Shown one piece after another: positions 35,781-45,370 of a stretch of 64,000 nt of DNA. Origin of the DNA: Ruminiclostridium papyrosolvens C7. GTDB taxonomy: Bacteria; Bacillota; Clostridia; Acetivibrionales; DSM-1351. The notes beneath the pieces were generated by a model that worked only from the letters and a program-made list of their open reading frames with translations, was not told where the DNA came from and did not search any database. The translations under genes and the position numbers were made by a program. Position 1 is the first letter of the stretch. Each line of letters opens with the position of its first letter. The stretch spans positions 186,001 through 250,000 of the forward strand of contig NZ_ATAY01000063.1 in NCBI RefSeq assembly GCF_000421965.1, in the 5' to 3' direction.

Positions 35781-36637
35781 CAACATGGATTAATATGAAC
35801 CACCGCATCCTTTATTCCTTTTATATCCTTCACTTTTGCTTTAATTGTACCGGCAATTTTGTGGCTCTCGTTTACAGACATTTCTCCGTCTACAGACACT
35901 TTTATAATTAATATAAAGCCCTCTCCGACTGGTTTTGCATTGATAGAATCGATGTGGTCAACTCCACTGATGCTTTGAATCATATTAAGTGTGTTTTCCT
36001 TGAAGGTAGGGTCCATGTTGGTATCCATGAGAACCTTAAATGCCGAGATAAAAATTTTAATTCCGGTATAGAAAATCCACAAAGAAATAAGTATACCCAC
36101 AGCACCGTCTACCCATCCAAAGCCCACGTATCCCATAATAATACCGAAGATAGTTCCGGAGGTAACAAAAACATCGTTTCTGTGATCTTCCGAATTTGCA
36201 ATAACAAGAAGATTATCCATTAACTTTCCTACTCGTCTGGTATAAATAAATAATACAAGCTTAACTGCTATAGTAATTATTGCAGCTGCTATCAGAAACC
36301 AGGATACAGTAAACGAAGACCTGTCTATTATTGAGGACAGAGAACTTTTAAAGATCGTAAAGGAAACAAACATAAGTGAAATGCTTATAATCATGGAAAA
36401 AATGTATTCTGCCTTGCCATGTCCATAGGGATGGTCACTATCTTCAGGCTTGCTGGCAATACTGTTTCCCACAAGTGTCATAACCGAGGCAAAAACGTCC
36501 CCGGCACTGTTAAAGCCGTCAGCAATCATAGCCTGGCTCCGGCTTAGGAAGCCAGCTGCAAGCTTTATGCAAAGAAGAAAAATATTTGCTGCAATACCAA
36601 GTATCGCAACAAGCCGGGTAATTTTAAACCTATCCAT
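35780..36637 (-). CDS. Cation diffusion facilitator (CDF) transporter
   Basis: 285 residues. Six membrane segments; metal-site motifs in segments 2 and 5 (ADGFNSAGDVFAS and NSEDHRNDVFVTSG) and the loop motif DHPYGHGKAEYIF. The C-terminal cytoplasmic domain (about 205-285) has VDHIDSINAKPVGEGF and ends AVVHINP, as in the MntP/FieF-like zinc, iron or manganese efflux CDFs. It exports divalent metal by proton antiport. Metal identity not assigned. AGAGG SD. Probably first or last in a metabolic cluster of otherwise unrelated minus-strand genes. Confidence 0.9.
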   Translation of the reverse strand: MDRFKITRLVAILGIAANIFLLCIKLAAGFLSRSQAMIADGFNSAGDVFASVMTLVGNSIASKPEDSDHPYGHGKAEYIFSMIISISLMFVSFTIFKSSLSSIIDRSSFTVSWFLIAAAIITIAVKLVLFIYTRRVGKLMDNLLVIANSEDHRNDVFVTSGTIFGIIMGYVGFGWVDGAVGILISLWIFYTGIKIFISAFKVLMDTNMDPTFKENTLNMIQSISGVDHIDSINAKPVGEGFILIIKVSVDGEMSVNESHKIAGTIKAKVKDIKGIKDAVVHINPC

Positions 36638-36660
36638 AAAATAACCTCTTTTAAAAAATA

Positions 36661-37914
36661 TTAAAACAGCTGGGATAGAAGATGTATAACAAGACCTGCC
36701 AAGCCACCTATAACAGTTCCGTTAATCCTTATATACTGCAGGTCGGCTCCAACCTGAACCTCCAGCTTATCCACCATGTCTTTTGTCTCCCAGCCTTCCA
36801 TAGTATCGTATATAAGAGAACCCACTCTATCACCGTATTGGGAAACTATACTTTCAATACCGCCGATTACGGAATTATCAATTGTTTCACGCAGTGTATC
36901 ATTCTTATTTATTCCATTGATAACCATATCAATCATCAAGCTGACTTTTTCCGTGAGTTTAGCTTCATTTTCAAAATATGAATTTTTGTAATCAACTATT
37001 ACTTCTGTCAGCATATTTACAGCTTTATTATAAACATCAGAATTCAATATCTGACCCTTGAGTGTCTCCCCTTTTTCAATAAGCTCCTGAGAATTTTTCA
37101 TATCATCAATAAGCTTAGGAATAACAGACATCAAAAGTTTGTTTATTTCAGCCTCGTCATTTGTATCTATCTCTTCAGTCTGCCTGATTAAGAATTCAAG
37201 TATCTTTCGGTAAACCAAATCCCCAATAAAAGGCAGCGCAAGAGTTTTATTTATTCCCCCAAGAACAAGGATTGTCTTGTCCTTGTTCTCACTGATAAAT
37301 TTATATGTAGCGTTAAGAAGCCCCTTTACAAGTGGCTTATGGTATCCCGACTCAACAAGCGGGGTTAAGCTTTTTCCAAGCAGAGGATAAAGACTTATAT
37401 CCTCAACTTTGGTATGGAGCTGTGCTTTTAAAAAATTACTCACTTTTTCATCATTTATAAAGGAATCAGCCAAAGAAGGAAGTCTCACAACTATTGCTTT
37501 TACAATCATGTCTCTGTTTTTTTCAACATAGCCTGAAACAGTTTTTGAAATACTTACCTTGTCCAGCTTTGCCTTAATAATCTCAGGTGTAAAAAAATTG
37601 GAGACAACGAAGTTTGACAAGGCCTTTGCTATTCTGGATTTGTTGTTTGCAATAATAGCTGTATGAGGAATAATCCTAAGTCCTAAGGGGTGCTTGAAAA
37701 GTGCCACTACGGCAAACCAGTCCGCAAGGGCACCTACCATTGAGGCTTCTGCAAAGGCCGCTATAGACGAATACAGAAGTCCTCGTCCCTCTAATCTTCT
37801 GAAAATAATAAACACAATGGTCATAAACACTAATAGAGACGTTGCAATAATTTTCATCAATCTTAATTTTTTTCTAAGCTTTTCATTTTCATCTGTATAA
37901 GTATACTTTTCCAT
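36661..37914 (-). CDS. DUF445 family membrane protein
   Basis: 417 residues. N-terminal membrane segment (IIATSLLVFMTIVFIIF), then the family signature EASMVGALADWFAVVALFKHPLGLRIIPHTAII and KSRIAKALSNFV, a long helical region, and a C-terminal hydrophobic segment (INGTVIGGLAGLVIHLLSQLF). The function of DUF445 proteins is unknown. It lies 15 bp after the EngB gene and 23 bp before the CDF gene, suggesting one transcript. Confidence 0.88.
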   Translation of the reverse strand: MEKYTYTDENEKLRKKLRLMKIIATSLLVFMTIVFIIFRRLEGRGLLYSSIAAFAEASMVGALADWFAVVALFKHPLGLRIIPHTAIIANNKSRIAKALSNFVVSNFFTPEIIKAKLDKVSISKTVSGYVEKNRDMIVKAIVVRLPSLADSFINDEKVSNFLKAQLHTKVEDISLYPLLGKSLTPLVESGYHKPLVKGLLNATYKFISENKDKTILVLGGINKTLALPFIGDLVYRKILEFLIRQTEEIDTNDEAEINKLLMSVIPKLIDDMKNSQELIEKGETLKGQILNSDVYNKAVNMLTEVIVDYKNSYFENEAKLTEKVSLMIDMVINGINKNDTLRETIDNSVIGGIESIVSQYGDRVGSLIYDTMEGWETKDMVDKLEVQVGADLQYIRINGTVIGGLAGLVIHLLSQLF

Positions 37915-37929
37915 ATCAAAATCCCTACC

Positions 37930-38544
37930 TTAAACCTTCTGTTCTTCACCCGTTACATTCAATACATTGTCAAACTCCGCCCAGACCTTTTCAAGACCTA
38001 AACGGTTTGACGTTGAAAATGGTATAACCTTTTCGGCTCCATCCAGCTGCAACACCTTGCGTATATCATTTATGCGAGGATTTATCTGTCCTCTGGATAT
38101 TTTATCAGCTTTGTTGGCAATTATAAGTGTATTGAGTCCAAAACCTTTAAGCCATTGATACATCACAATATCGTCCTTACTTGGAGAATGTCTGATATCT
38201 ACAAGTAATACAACCATTTTTAGGAAATTTTCCTTCCTTGAATACAGATATGTTTCGATAATATTCGACCAGGATGCCTTCATCTCTTTTGATACACTAG
38301 CAAAGCCGTAACCAGGCAAGTCCACAAGATAAAAATTCTCATTGACACTAAAGAAATTTATCTGTCTGGTCTTACCCGGAGTTGAACCCACTCTTGCAAG
38401 ACTTTTTCTGTTAACCAAAGTGTTAATTATTGAAGACTTGCCTACATTTGACCTTCCTGCAAAAGCAATCTCCGGAAAGCCCGTAACAGGGTATTGATTA
38501 GGCTTTACAGCCGTAATTTCGTGTGAAGCATTCTTAATATTCAT
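37930..38544 (-). CDS. engB: Ribosome-biogenesis GTPase EngB/YsxC
   Basis: 204 residues with the TrmE-Era-EngA-EngB-type G domain: G1 GRSNVGKSS (residues 31-39), G3 DLPGYGFA, G4 NKADK and G5 around FSTSNR. It opens with the usual AxFxxS-like start (ASHEITAVKPNQYP). Essential in most Firmicutes and involved in 50S assembly. The usual partner lon is not adjacent in this window. 60 bp after the MATE gene and followed closely by DUF445. Confidence 0.93.
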   Translation of the reverse strand: MNIKNASHEITAVKPNQYPVTGFPEIAFAGRSNVGKSSIINTLVNRKSLARVGSTPGKTRQINFFSVNENFYLVDLPGYGFASVSKEMKASWSNIIETYLYSRKENFLKMVVLLVDIRHSPSKDDIVMYQWLKGFGLNTLIIANKADKISRGQINPRINDIRKVLQLDGAEKVIPFSTSNRLGLEKVWAEFDNVLNVTGEEQKV

Positions 38545-38604
38545 AAAACCTCCGATATTTCACAATTTTATTATTATAATGCCCAATAATTCATCTGAAC
38601 AAAA

Positions 38605-39966
38605 TTAAATTTCTCTGACAACATTTTTTATCCACTTATTGGACCTTAATCTGGCAACACCGCAAATCATTTTAACAATTTCTTCAGCCATTACCATGAG
38701 GACAACCCACTGCACATCGAGTCTCAAAACCAAAGCCCCGATAAAAGAAAGGGGAACACCAATAAGCCACATAGTTAAGCCTTCTGCAACAAAAGCAAAT
38801 CCTGCATCTCCCCCTCCACGTAAAACTCCCACAATGGCAACTATATTTGTAAATCTTATGGGCAAAATAATAGAGTTCATTGCCATAAGAATTATAGACG
38901 TTTCAATAACATCACTGCTTACCTTGAACAAACTTACAATAAACGGAGAGAACAGATATAAAAGTCCGCCCAGAATGAATCCGCCGATTATGCAAAGCCG
39001 GACAAAGCTCCAGGCATATTGCCTGCCCTTCTTTTCCTCTCCTGCACCTATAACATGTCCCGTCATAACCGCTGCAGCACTGGCCATACCAAAAGCAGCA
39101 ACCATAAACAGGTTTACTACGTTGTTTGTAATCTGCACTGCATCAAATGCCTCAGTACTTATTCTGCCATACGCAATTGAATATACCGCAACACCCAGAC
39201 CCCAGCACATTTCATTAAGAATTACAGGTATCATAGTCCTGGTTACTCTGCTAAGCAAATCTTTTGTAACCTTTCTAAGCTCACTGATTCTAAATCTAAG
39301 GAGCGGAAAGTATTTAGACACAACAATTAAAAATATAATCAATTCAACTACTCTTGCTATTAATGTACCTGTTGCGGCACCTCTCACGCCCATTGCCGGC
39401 ATACCAAACCTTCCGTATATCAGTACATAATTAAGAAGCGTATTTAACCCCAGCGCCGACGCACTTATTATCATGGGCATGGCCGATTTTCCAATACTTC
39501 TGAGAGCCACACTGAATCCAAAACTTATTGATGCAAATACAAAACTCACACTGAGTATTCTTAAAAAACCGGCACCCTGACTAATAACCACAGGGTCTGT
39601 ATTGAAAATGGATATAATCTGTTCGGGCAGCAATAGCCCTATGGCTGCCAACAAAAGAGTAACACCTGCAGCTATTGCAATATCCATATTTACCACTCTG
39701 CCTATATTTTCATGGTCCTTTTTACCCCAGAACTGTGCAACATAAATACTGCATCCGCTGTGGATAGCATTATAAAGTAAAAATACTATCAAACCATACT
39801 GGTTGGCAACACCAACAGCTGCCAATGCCTGATTCCCCAAAGAACCGACCATTACAGAATCAACGACGCCAAGAGATGAAGAAATTAAGTTCTGAATAGT
39901 TATTGGTAGTGCCAGTGTAAGAAGCTTCAAATAAAATTCCTTGTTTTTACCTAGTAACCTTTGCAT
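38605..39966 (-). CDS. MATE-family efflux transporter
   Basis: 453 residues, twelve membrane segments in two MATE halves. It opens with LTLALPITIQNLISSSLGVVDSVMVGSLGNQALAAVGVANQ, the family's signature start, and repeats it as VTRTMIPVILNEMCWGLGVAVYSIAYGRIS. MATE proteins export cationic drugs or metabolites using Na+ or H+. Substrate unknown. GGGGATAA SD directly before ATG. Confidence 0.9.
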   Translation of the reverse strand: MQRLLGKNKEFYLKLLTLALPITIQNLISSSLGVVDSVMVGSLGNQALAAVGVANQYGLIVFLLYNAIHSGCSIYVAQFWGKKDHENIGRVVNMDIAIAAGVTLLLAAIGLLLPEQIISIFNTDPVVISQGAGFLRILSVSFVFASISFGFSVALRSIGKSAMPMIISASALGLNTLLNYVLIYGRFGMPAMGVRGAATGTLIARVVELIIFLIVVSKYFPLLRFRISELRKVTKDLLSRVTRTMIPVILNEMCWGLGVAVYSIAYGRISTEAFDAVQITNNVVNLFMVAAFGMASAAAVMTGHVIGAGEEKKGRQYAWSFVRLCIIGGFILGGLLYLFSPFIVSLFKVSSDVIETSIILMAMNSIILPIRFTNIVAIVGVLRGGGDAGFAFVAEGLTMWLIGVPLSFIGALVLRLDVQWVVLMVMAEEIVKMICGVARLRSNKWIKNVVREI

Positions 39967-40047
39967 TTATCCCCCTGATATGCTTTAACGAAAAGTACAA
40001 TTAGTTTGAATACCCATAATTATCCTCACGTGATTATACTACACCCG

Positions 40048-40088
40048 CAAAAAAAAAGCAAAAACCTTGTACGCTACGGCTTTTGCTC
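40048..40088 (-). terminator. Terminator of the acyl-CoA synthetase-like gene
   Basis: On the minus strand AGCAAAAGCC pairs with GGTTTTTGCT (one mismatch) and is followed by a run of nine T. Confidence 0.7.
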
Positions 40089-40106
40089 TTTAATAGGCTT
40101 GTATTT

Positions 40107-41927
40107 CTAAAACAGCTTTCCATTCGCCTTCCTCATATTTAATCCTGCTTCATCAAGCACCTCCATTACTTTCTTGTGCTCGACGGGCCTTTTAATTTTA
40201 AGAGTAGTTGTTTTAATTAATTCATCGTAGCTCATAATAAAATATCTTATAATTTTATACTGAGGTATGTCCTTGTTTATCCTTTTTATCTCCTGCTGAA
40301 TAATGTCTGCTAATTCACTTTCAGATGGTAGTCTTCCATATTTGTCTTTTAAAACAGCTTCATTAAGCACCAGCTTTGCACATACCTGTATATCTCCATC
40401 TGGGGCTTCATTACCCCATACAAAGGATTCTTTTATACCTTCAATATTATTCAGAAGTGTTTCATACTCTTCCGGAAAGGCTTTTTTACCATTAGTGAGG
40501 ACAATCATAGATTTGGCCCTACCTGTAATTGTTATAAACCCTTCATTATCAATATGTCCCAAGTCTCCTGTATGAAACCAGCCTTCTTCATCAATAGCTT
40601 CTTTCGTTCCTGCTTCGTCATCGTAGTAGCCCATCATTACATTCCGGCCTCTTGTGATAATTTCACCCATGCCGTTTTCATCAGGATTATATATTGCCGC
40701 CTCTATACCATACAATGGCTGTCCTACGGTTCCCGCCTTATTATAAAAGTCATTGTTTGCTGCAACAACCGGCGAAGTTTCAGTCAAACCATAGCCTTGT
40801 ATAACCTTTAATCCAATCATATCAAAACCTTCAATTATCTCCTTGCCTATTGGTGCGGCACCTGACACGGCCAGCCTCAGACCAGGCCCTAATTGTTCCA
40901 GAATTCTTTTGAAAAACTTTCTCCTTAAATCTATATTAACGCAGTTAAGTGCTTTTGAAACCTTGGCGAGCACTGCAACCTGATTGGACTTGCCCGACTT
41001 TTTTATGCCCTCGGTCATTTTTTTATACATTGCTTCCAGTATTGCAGGGACTACCACAAGAATAGTTACATTAAATTCCTTTAAATTTTTGGCAATGTGC
41101 TTTATGCCCTCACTGTATGCAATACATATACCATTTTTTATCATAAAAAGCATTCCTATTGATAATTCAAAAGTATGATGCAACGGTAGTACTGAGAGAT
41201 GCACGTCATTGGGCAAAACTTTTATTGCGGAAGATATGGCACTTACGTCTGTACAAATATTACGATGGTTAAGCATTACCCCCTTTGACATACTGGTTGT
41301 ACCTGATGTAAAAAGCAGAACAGACAGCTTTTCTGAATCTACCGATGCATCTGTAAAGCTTCTGTCACCATTTTTTAAATGGCTTTCACCCTGTGCAACA
41401 AGTCGGTCTATAGTAGTAAAGGAAGAAGGGTAACCCTCACCTATTTCATCCATACATATAAAATATTTAATGCCTTTCATTCGTTCTGCCAGACTACGCA
41501 TCTGAGTATCAAAGTGGCTGCTGTAGAATATTGCATCTACTTCGCCTCTGATAATTAGTTTTTCAATTTCAACTTCAGGAAGGTGTTTATCAAGAGGAAC
41601 CGCTATTCCTGTGCCGCATACAATAGAAAAAAAGCTCACTGCCCATTCATATCTGTTTTCACCAATCACTGCTATCCTTTTGTCCTTTAAGCCAAGTTTG
41701 TGCAGTGCAGTTCCTACGGCCGCTACTTCCTCACCAAAGCTGTTATATGATTTTGTGATGGTATCTGCCCCTGATTTATATATAAATGCAGTTTTATCTC
41801 CAAATGTATCTATACTTGTTTTAAGTAGTTCCTTAATGTTTTCCACGGGACTGATTTCATAATACCCAAGCCCCTTTACAATTCTTTTGTCCTTTTCGCT
41901 AGTTATGGAGATTCCCTTTTTGGCCAT
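40107..41927 (-). CDS. AMP-dependent acyl-CoA synthetase-like protein (paralogue)
   Basis: 606 residues. Same architecture as the protein at 15731-17461: LLFTSGTTSMSKGVMLNH, GYGLTETSPVVAAN, WFHTGDLGHID and GRAKSMIVLTNGKKAFPEE. The paralogues share many blocks, including the opening region (LLKTSIDTFGDKTAFIYK here, LLTQSCTLYSDKPAFLIK there). Expected to be a long-chain or branched acyl-CoA synthetase. AGGAGGGCAT SD and its own promoter. No acyl-carrier protein or export gene is linked, so pathway unknown. Confidence 0.87.
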   Translation of the reverse strand: MAKKGISITSEKDKRIVKGLGYYEISPVENIKELLKTSIDTFGDKTAFIYKSGADTITKSYNSFGEEVAAVGTALHKLGLKDKRIAVIGENRYEWAVSFFSIVCGTGIAVPLDKHLPEVEIEKLIIRGEVDAIFYSSHFDTQMRSLAERMKGIKYFICMDEIGEGYPSSFTTIDRLVAQGESHLKNGDRSFTDASVDSEKLSVLLFTSGTTSMSKGVMLNHRNICTDVSAISSAIKVLPNDVHLSVLPLHHTFELSIGMLFMIKNGICIAYSEGIKHIAKNLKEFNVTILVVVPAILEAMYKKMTEGIKKSGKSNQVAVLAKVSKALNCVNIDLRRKFFKRILEQLGPGLRLAVSGAAPIGKEIIEGFDMIGLKVIQGYGLTETSPVVAANNDFYNKAGTVGQPLYGIEAAIYNPDENGMGEIITRGRNVMMGYYDDEAGTKEAIDEEGWFHTGDLGHIDNEGFITITGRAKSMIVLTNGKKAFPEEYETLLNNIEGIKESFVWGNEAPDGDIQVCAKLVLNEAVLKDKYGRLPSESELADIIQQEIKRINKDIPQYKIIRYFIMSYDELIKTTTLKIKRPVEHKKVMEVLDEAGLNMRKANGKLF

Positions 41928-41970
41928 ATGCCCTCCTGAAAGAAGATAATATAATTATTACCTGGTTATA

Positions 41971-41999
41971 ATTATATTATTGTATTCCTTTTCAATCAA
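41971..41999 (-). promoter_or_regulatory. Promoter of the acyl-CoA synthetase-like gene
   Basis: On the minus strand TTGATT (41999-41994), 17-bp spacer, TATAAT (41976-41971), about 45 bp before the ATG at 41927. Confidence 0.65.
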
Positions 42000-42184
42000 T
42001 ATTACAACAAATATATTTACTTATACCTTTCCAATTTGTGTATATATTATTCTCTTTATTTTCGCTGTATCTCTCGCCAATGGAGAAAATAAATCTATGT
42101 CCTTCCGTTGTTTTGTACGAATTTTGTTAAATTGATATGTAATATTGCACTTAATTATGTTGTAAGAAGGAGATTTCGATTTAG

Positions 42185-42600
42185 ACAATACAAGACCGTA
42201 TATTTAAATACGAGATGAGCCTGATTGAATTGGCTGAATATCCTCAGAACGTGTGTGAATCGTGTAAGTTTCATTAAGTAAGTAGACAGCATTTCTATGA
42301 TGTTAAAAAACTAACATGTAAAATAGTCTTGAAGGGTTAAAAGACAGTACAAAAATAAAATTTTGTATAAAAAACAAGTTGCTTCTGAAATTGCATATGA
42401 AAAACCTGAATATGGGCAATTCAGAGCAAATAATGAATTAAGAACATAATGGAGTTCTTGTATCAGCTGGAGGGGTAAGATCAATCCGACAGAAATACAA
42501 CATAGAACCCTTTTACATAAGACTCAAGAATCCTTGAAAAAAGACGAAAAAAAGGTTACTCTATACCGAAGAAGCAGACCTCTCTGAATGACTGTGCTAC
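42185..42600 (+). pseudogene. Decayed IS481-type DDE transposase (N-terminal part)
   Basis: Conceptual pieces line up in order on the plus strand: YEMSLIELAEYPQNVCESCK, then VSRQHFYDVKK after a stop, then SEIAYEKPEYGQFRANNELR, then GVLVSAGGVRSIRQKYNIE followed by PFYIRLKN. These match the HTH and linker of IS481-like transposases (GVSRxxFYxxKK and PEYGQxRAxNELxxxGxxVSxxGVRxIxxRHxIE). Several in-frame stops and frame changes separate the pieces, and the DDE core and ends are missing. An AAGAAGGAG SD remains upstream. Entirely inactive. Confidence 0.85.
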
Positions 42601-42654
42601 ATTTAAATATATACAAATAAGCGCTGTATATTTAATACATTTTGTGAGTAGGTG

Positions 42655-42984
42655 TTAACCTATTATTTGTATGTACTCCAATGCAATCCAGCCCCAAAAA
42701 GAACCGTCACTTTTTGATATAGGAACCCATGTATACCCATTTGCACTTACTTCACTTGTGTCATATAAGTATCCAGTATCTCCGTTAAACAAGGAGCCTA
42801 CCTTTGAATAACTGGTGCCTGGTCCACTTCTGACATTTAGGGACGATGCTGTAACTTCAAACTGATCCATCCATTGAACAGTAACAGTACCATCGTCAGC
42901 TTTAATATCTTTCGCATATGTAGGCATAGTAAAAATTGAAAATACTATTGCCAAAACCATTAATAAATTAATTGATCTTTTCAT
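42655..42984 (-). CDS. Small secreted SH3-domain protein
   Basis: 109 residues from the ATG at 42984 with GGAGG 8 nt upstream. Signal peptide INLLMVLAIVFSIFTMPTYA. One bacterial SH3 (SH3_3) domain: VTASSLNVRSGPGTSYSKVG, LFNGDTGYLYD and WVPISKSDGSFWGWI. Such domains often bind peptidoglycan or its peptides. No catalytic domain is attached, so it could be a cell-wall binding accessory or a free binder. It is about 520 bp from the helveticin-like gene on the same strand, too far for certain co-transcription. Confidence 0.85.
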   Translation of the reverse strand: MKRSINLLMVLAIVFSIFTMPTYAKDIKADDGTVTVQWMDQFEVTASSLNVRSGPGTSYSKVGSLFNGDTGYLYDTSEVSANGYTWVPISKSDGSFWGWIALEYIQIIG

Positions 42985-43403
42985 AATTTTATCCTCCAAG
43001 TGTTTTATAATTGATATACAGCACCTATATGTATCTTGTTTAGCATAAAACTGAGCTTGCTTTATTAAAATACTAAAAAACCACTATATACTTTCTCTAA
43101 ATTAATGGCTTCTCGGGATATTGTCCTACAAATAAAATACCATCGTTGCGTAAAGACTTTACTATATCACAATACCATATTATGGTATATATGTCAATTT
43201 ATAGTTAATTGGATTCTCGAAAAGCTTTTATTCATAAAATCATATAGCATTTTGCAAAATACCTGAAAAATATAACAGAATCATAGATTATTAATCGCGG
43301 GGTCAAGCCTAGGATGGTCAGCAACAATTCAAAATGATTATCCCCCCAACCTTGAAACTGGCTCTACGATGCTTTACTGTTTACGTTTTTAAATTCAAAA
43401 TAA
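42985..43403. other. Intergenic region, no gene recognised
   Basis: AT-rich, likely holding the promoter of the SH3 protein gene and perhaps gene debris. A short GC-richer stretch near 43300-43370 gives no recognisable protein in any frame. Confidence 0.45.
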
Positions 43404-43445
43404 AAAGCCTTGCATTTCCGAAATAAGGGAAATTGCAAAGCTATA
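43404..43445 (-). terminator. Terminator of the helveticin J-like gene
   Basis: On the minus strand AGCTTTGCAATTTCC pairs imperfectly with GGAAATGCAAGGCT and is followed by TTTTTATTTT. Confidence 0.7.
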
Positions 43446-43507
43446 GAGTTGGTATAATAATTAAAATATTCTACGTTACAGTTTCTAAAGTTATATTTAG
43501 AAAATAT

Positions 43508-44518
43508 TTAAAAAATACTATCAGAAACATAATAAATTTTTTGTGTATCTGTTTTATTAGTTGGGTCTGAAACTATATTAAAATAAACGTTGCTGTCTTT
43601 GGTTTGTACACCCTCTATTTCATGGGTGCCTACGTTTGTAATTTTTACAAGGGTGTTATATGCTCCTGTGTTTGACATCAAAGCAATTTGTGGAGTTTGA
43701 CCTTCCCCACCTCCTACTACATATATTTTTGTATTATCAATCATATCAATACCTTGGAAGGATGAGTTTGGTCTGACAATAGAGTCGCCTGATTGTGTAA
43801 AGCTGGTAACGCAGGCACTTACCGCCGCTGCACTATTCATTTGAACCTGTTCGTTGCTGTCAAGTAGCTGGTTCAATGCTACCGTGTTATAAATTGAGTA
43901 GGTAACTGTTCCTGCTGTAGTTTGTACTCGGAAGACAGTGTAGGTACTATTGCCACCGCCATCAACACGGTATGTTGTACCTAAACTCGAACCAGTCTTA
44001 TTAGCGTAATTCATGTATGTTAACCGATGAAGATCCGTATAATCATATGTTGCACCGGCCTCATATTGAAGTCTTGCTACCTGAAGCGACCAGTAATATG
44101 TTGTTGATGAGTCAGCTTTTGAACTGACATAAAGATAATTTATATTATTGTATGTATACATATCTAAGGTTTGCCCATGACCGCAATTGTTGAGTGTCAT
44201 TTCATCAACATATGTAGCATCACTTCCATTCATAAGGCATCTTGATAGATAGACTGTTCCCCCAGATCTTTGAGTTACGTAAAGATACGTTGAAGCAATA
44301 TAGAACTTTTGAACTGCCAAGTTGTGTTTAAGACCTTTGATATTATATGCAAGTGTTGCAGAAGCGCTTACAGTTTTAGACGGAGATGCTGCAAATATAG
44401 GTAAAACAGACATTGCCAAAACAAGAACTGAGAGGACAACGGGAATTAATCTCTTTATTAGTCTATTTTTGTGACACGCTACTTGTGTTTGATACACACT
44501 CATACTTTCATTAAACAT
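43508..44518 (-). CDS. Secreted helveticin J-like class III bacteriocin candidate
   Basis: 336 residues with a long N-terminus (N region with Lys/Arg, then LIPVVLSVLVLAMSVLPIFA). The mature part follows helveticin J layout: an opening strand LAVQKFYIASTYLYVTQRSG, NNCGHGQTLDMYTY (matching GHTQTWE), LQVARLQYEAGATYDYTDLHRLTYMNY, SFQGIDMIDNTKIYVVGGG, and a final VGTHEIEGVQTKDSNVYF. This is the helveticin J / five-bladed propeller-like family. Helveticin J is a large heat-labile bacteriocin; homologues are also found as surface proteins, so killing is not certain. GGAGGTAATAAG SD. Follows the frameshifted small secreted gene by 83 bp. Confidence 0.72.
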   Translation of the reverse strand: MFNESMSVYQTQVACHKNRLIKRLIPVVLSVLVLAMSVLPIFAASPSKTVSASATLAYNIKGLKHNLAVQKFYIASTYLYVTQRSGGTVYLSRCLMNGSDATYVDEMTLNNCGHGQTLDMYTYNNINYLYVSSKADSSTTYYWSLQVARLQYEAGATYDYTDLHRLTYMNYANKTGSSLGTTYRVDGGGNSTYTVFRVQTTAGTVTYSIYNTVALNQLLDSNEQVQMNSAAAVSACVTSFTQSGDSIVRPNSSFQGIDMIDNTKIYVVGGGEGQTPQIALMSNTGAYNTLVKITNVGTHEIEGVQTKDSNVYFNIVSDPTNKTDTQKIYYVSDSIF

Positions 44519-44601
44519 CTTATTACCTCCAATAAAATTATTTGATTACTATTTACGAATTTACCTAAATAAACTTAATACTCAATGTTTTTACAGTATC
44601 A

Positions 44602-45004
44602 TTAAAGAATTCGAGTTAACTCATATGTGTATATATTTTCTTCATAAACAATACTCCCTGTATCTGTTGAAACCCAATAACGTCCTAATGTTTCGGTCAT
44701 CTCTGGGTAATTGGGGTCTATATAAGCAATTCTTATTATGTAATACGATTTATTATTATACGAACCAGTATCCCAGTATTGGACTTGATAAGTTGGAGCA
44801 TCCACTACAATTGTTCCATTCGCAATTAACCCCTTAATAATGCTTACAGCTTTTGAGGAAGAAATTGCAGTTACCGTACTACTTGCTGAAATGCTCGATG
44901 TAGAGTTGTTACTGACTGTTGCTGCACTAGTCCCAATTGTTAATGCTGTGCAAATTGAAACTACCAAAGCTAATCCTATGTATTTTTTTTGACCTGTTCT
45001 TCAT
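44602..45004 (-). CDS. Small secreted protein gene with a +1 frameshift in an A8 run
   Basis: The true start is the ATG at 45004, with AGGAGGTCTTGTTT upstream. Reading from it, the frame breaks at an A8 run (T8 at 44983-44990 on the plus strand). Dropping one A joins it to the downstream frame and yields a perfect signal peptide, KYIGLALVVSICTALTIGTS. The product would be about 133 residues, with the mature part containing SKAVSIIKGLIANGTIVVDAP and YYIIRIAYIDPNYPEMTETL. The family is unknown. The cause may be sequencing error, a natural mutation, or slippage expression. Same strand and 83 bp before the helveticin-like gene. Confidence 0.7.
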
Positions 45005-45341
45005 AAACAAGACCTCCTAAGTTTTTATAAATCCAATGATATCATACATATTTTGAAAAATATGTTAAATATTGTAATTTAAAATTTATTTCTTAATATT
45101 TCTTAAAATTCATGCTGATTTTATCAGTAGCAAGTCCAATTTTGCCATCGTCAGCAAATATTCCGGCATATTTCCATTTTGGATTGCTGTATGACTAAGT
45201 TCAAAGCTCATTTTAGGCGTTTCCTTTTCTAATCATAATAGCCGCTTCTTGACATGTCTTTAAGATCAGCCAGTTCACGGCAGAGCATTCTGATTTAATC
45301 ATTCTTTCATAACATTATTTATTTAAATCCATAAAAAAGGG
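45005..45341. other. Intergenic region with broken short frames
   Basis: On the minus strand short frames such as SFELSHTAIQNGNMPEYLL and KWKYAGIFADDGKIGLATD look protein-like but switch frames. Possible gene debris; family not recognised. The rest is AT-rich. Confidence 0.35.
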
Positions 45342-45370
45342 CATAAAAAAGCGGGGGGTATTCCCGCTTT
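45342..45370 (-). terminator. Terminator of the DUF1801 gene
   Basis: AAAGCGGG pairs with CCCGCTTT around a 7-nt loop; on the minus strand it is followed by a T-run. Confidence 0.75.

Noticed and set aside
45020..45240. Short broken frames that faintly recall a YbhB/YbcL-type start
   Set aside because: Matches are too short and frame-shifted to support a family; listed only as unrecognised debris.
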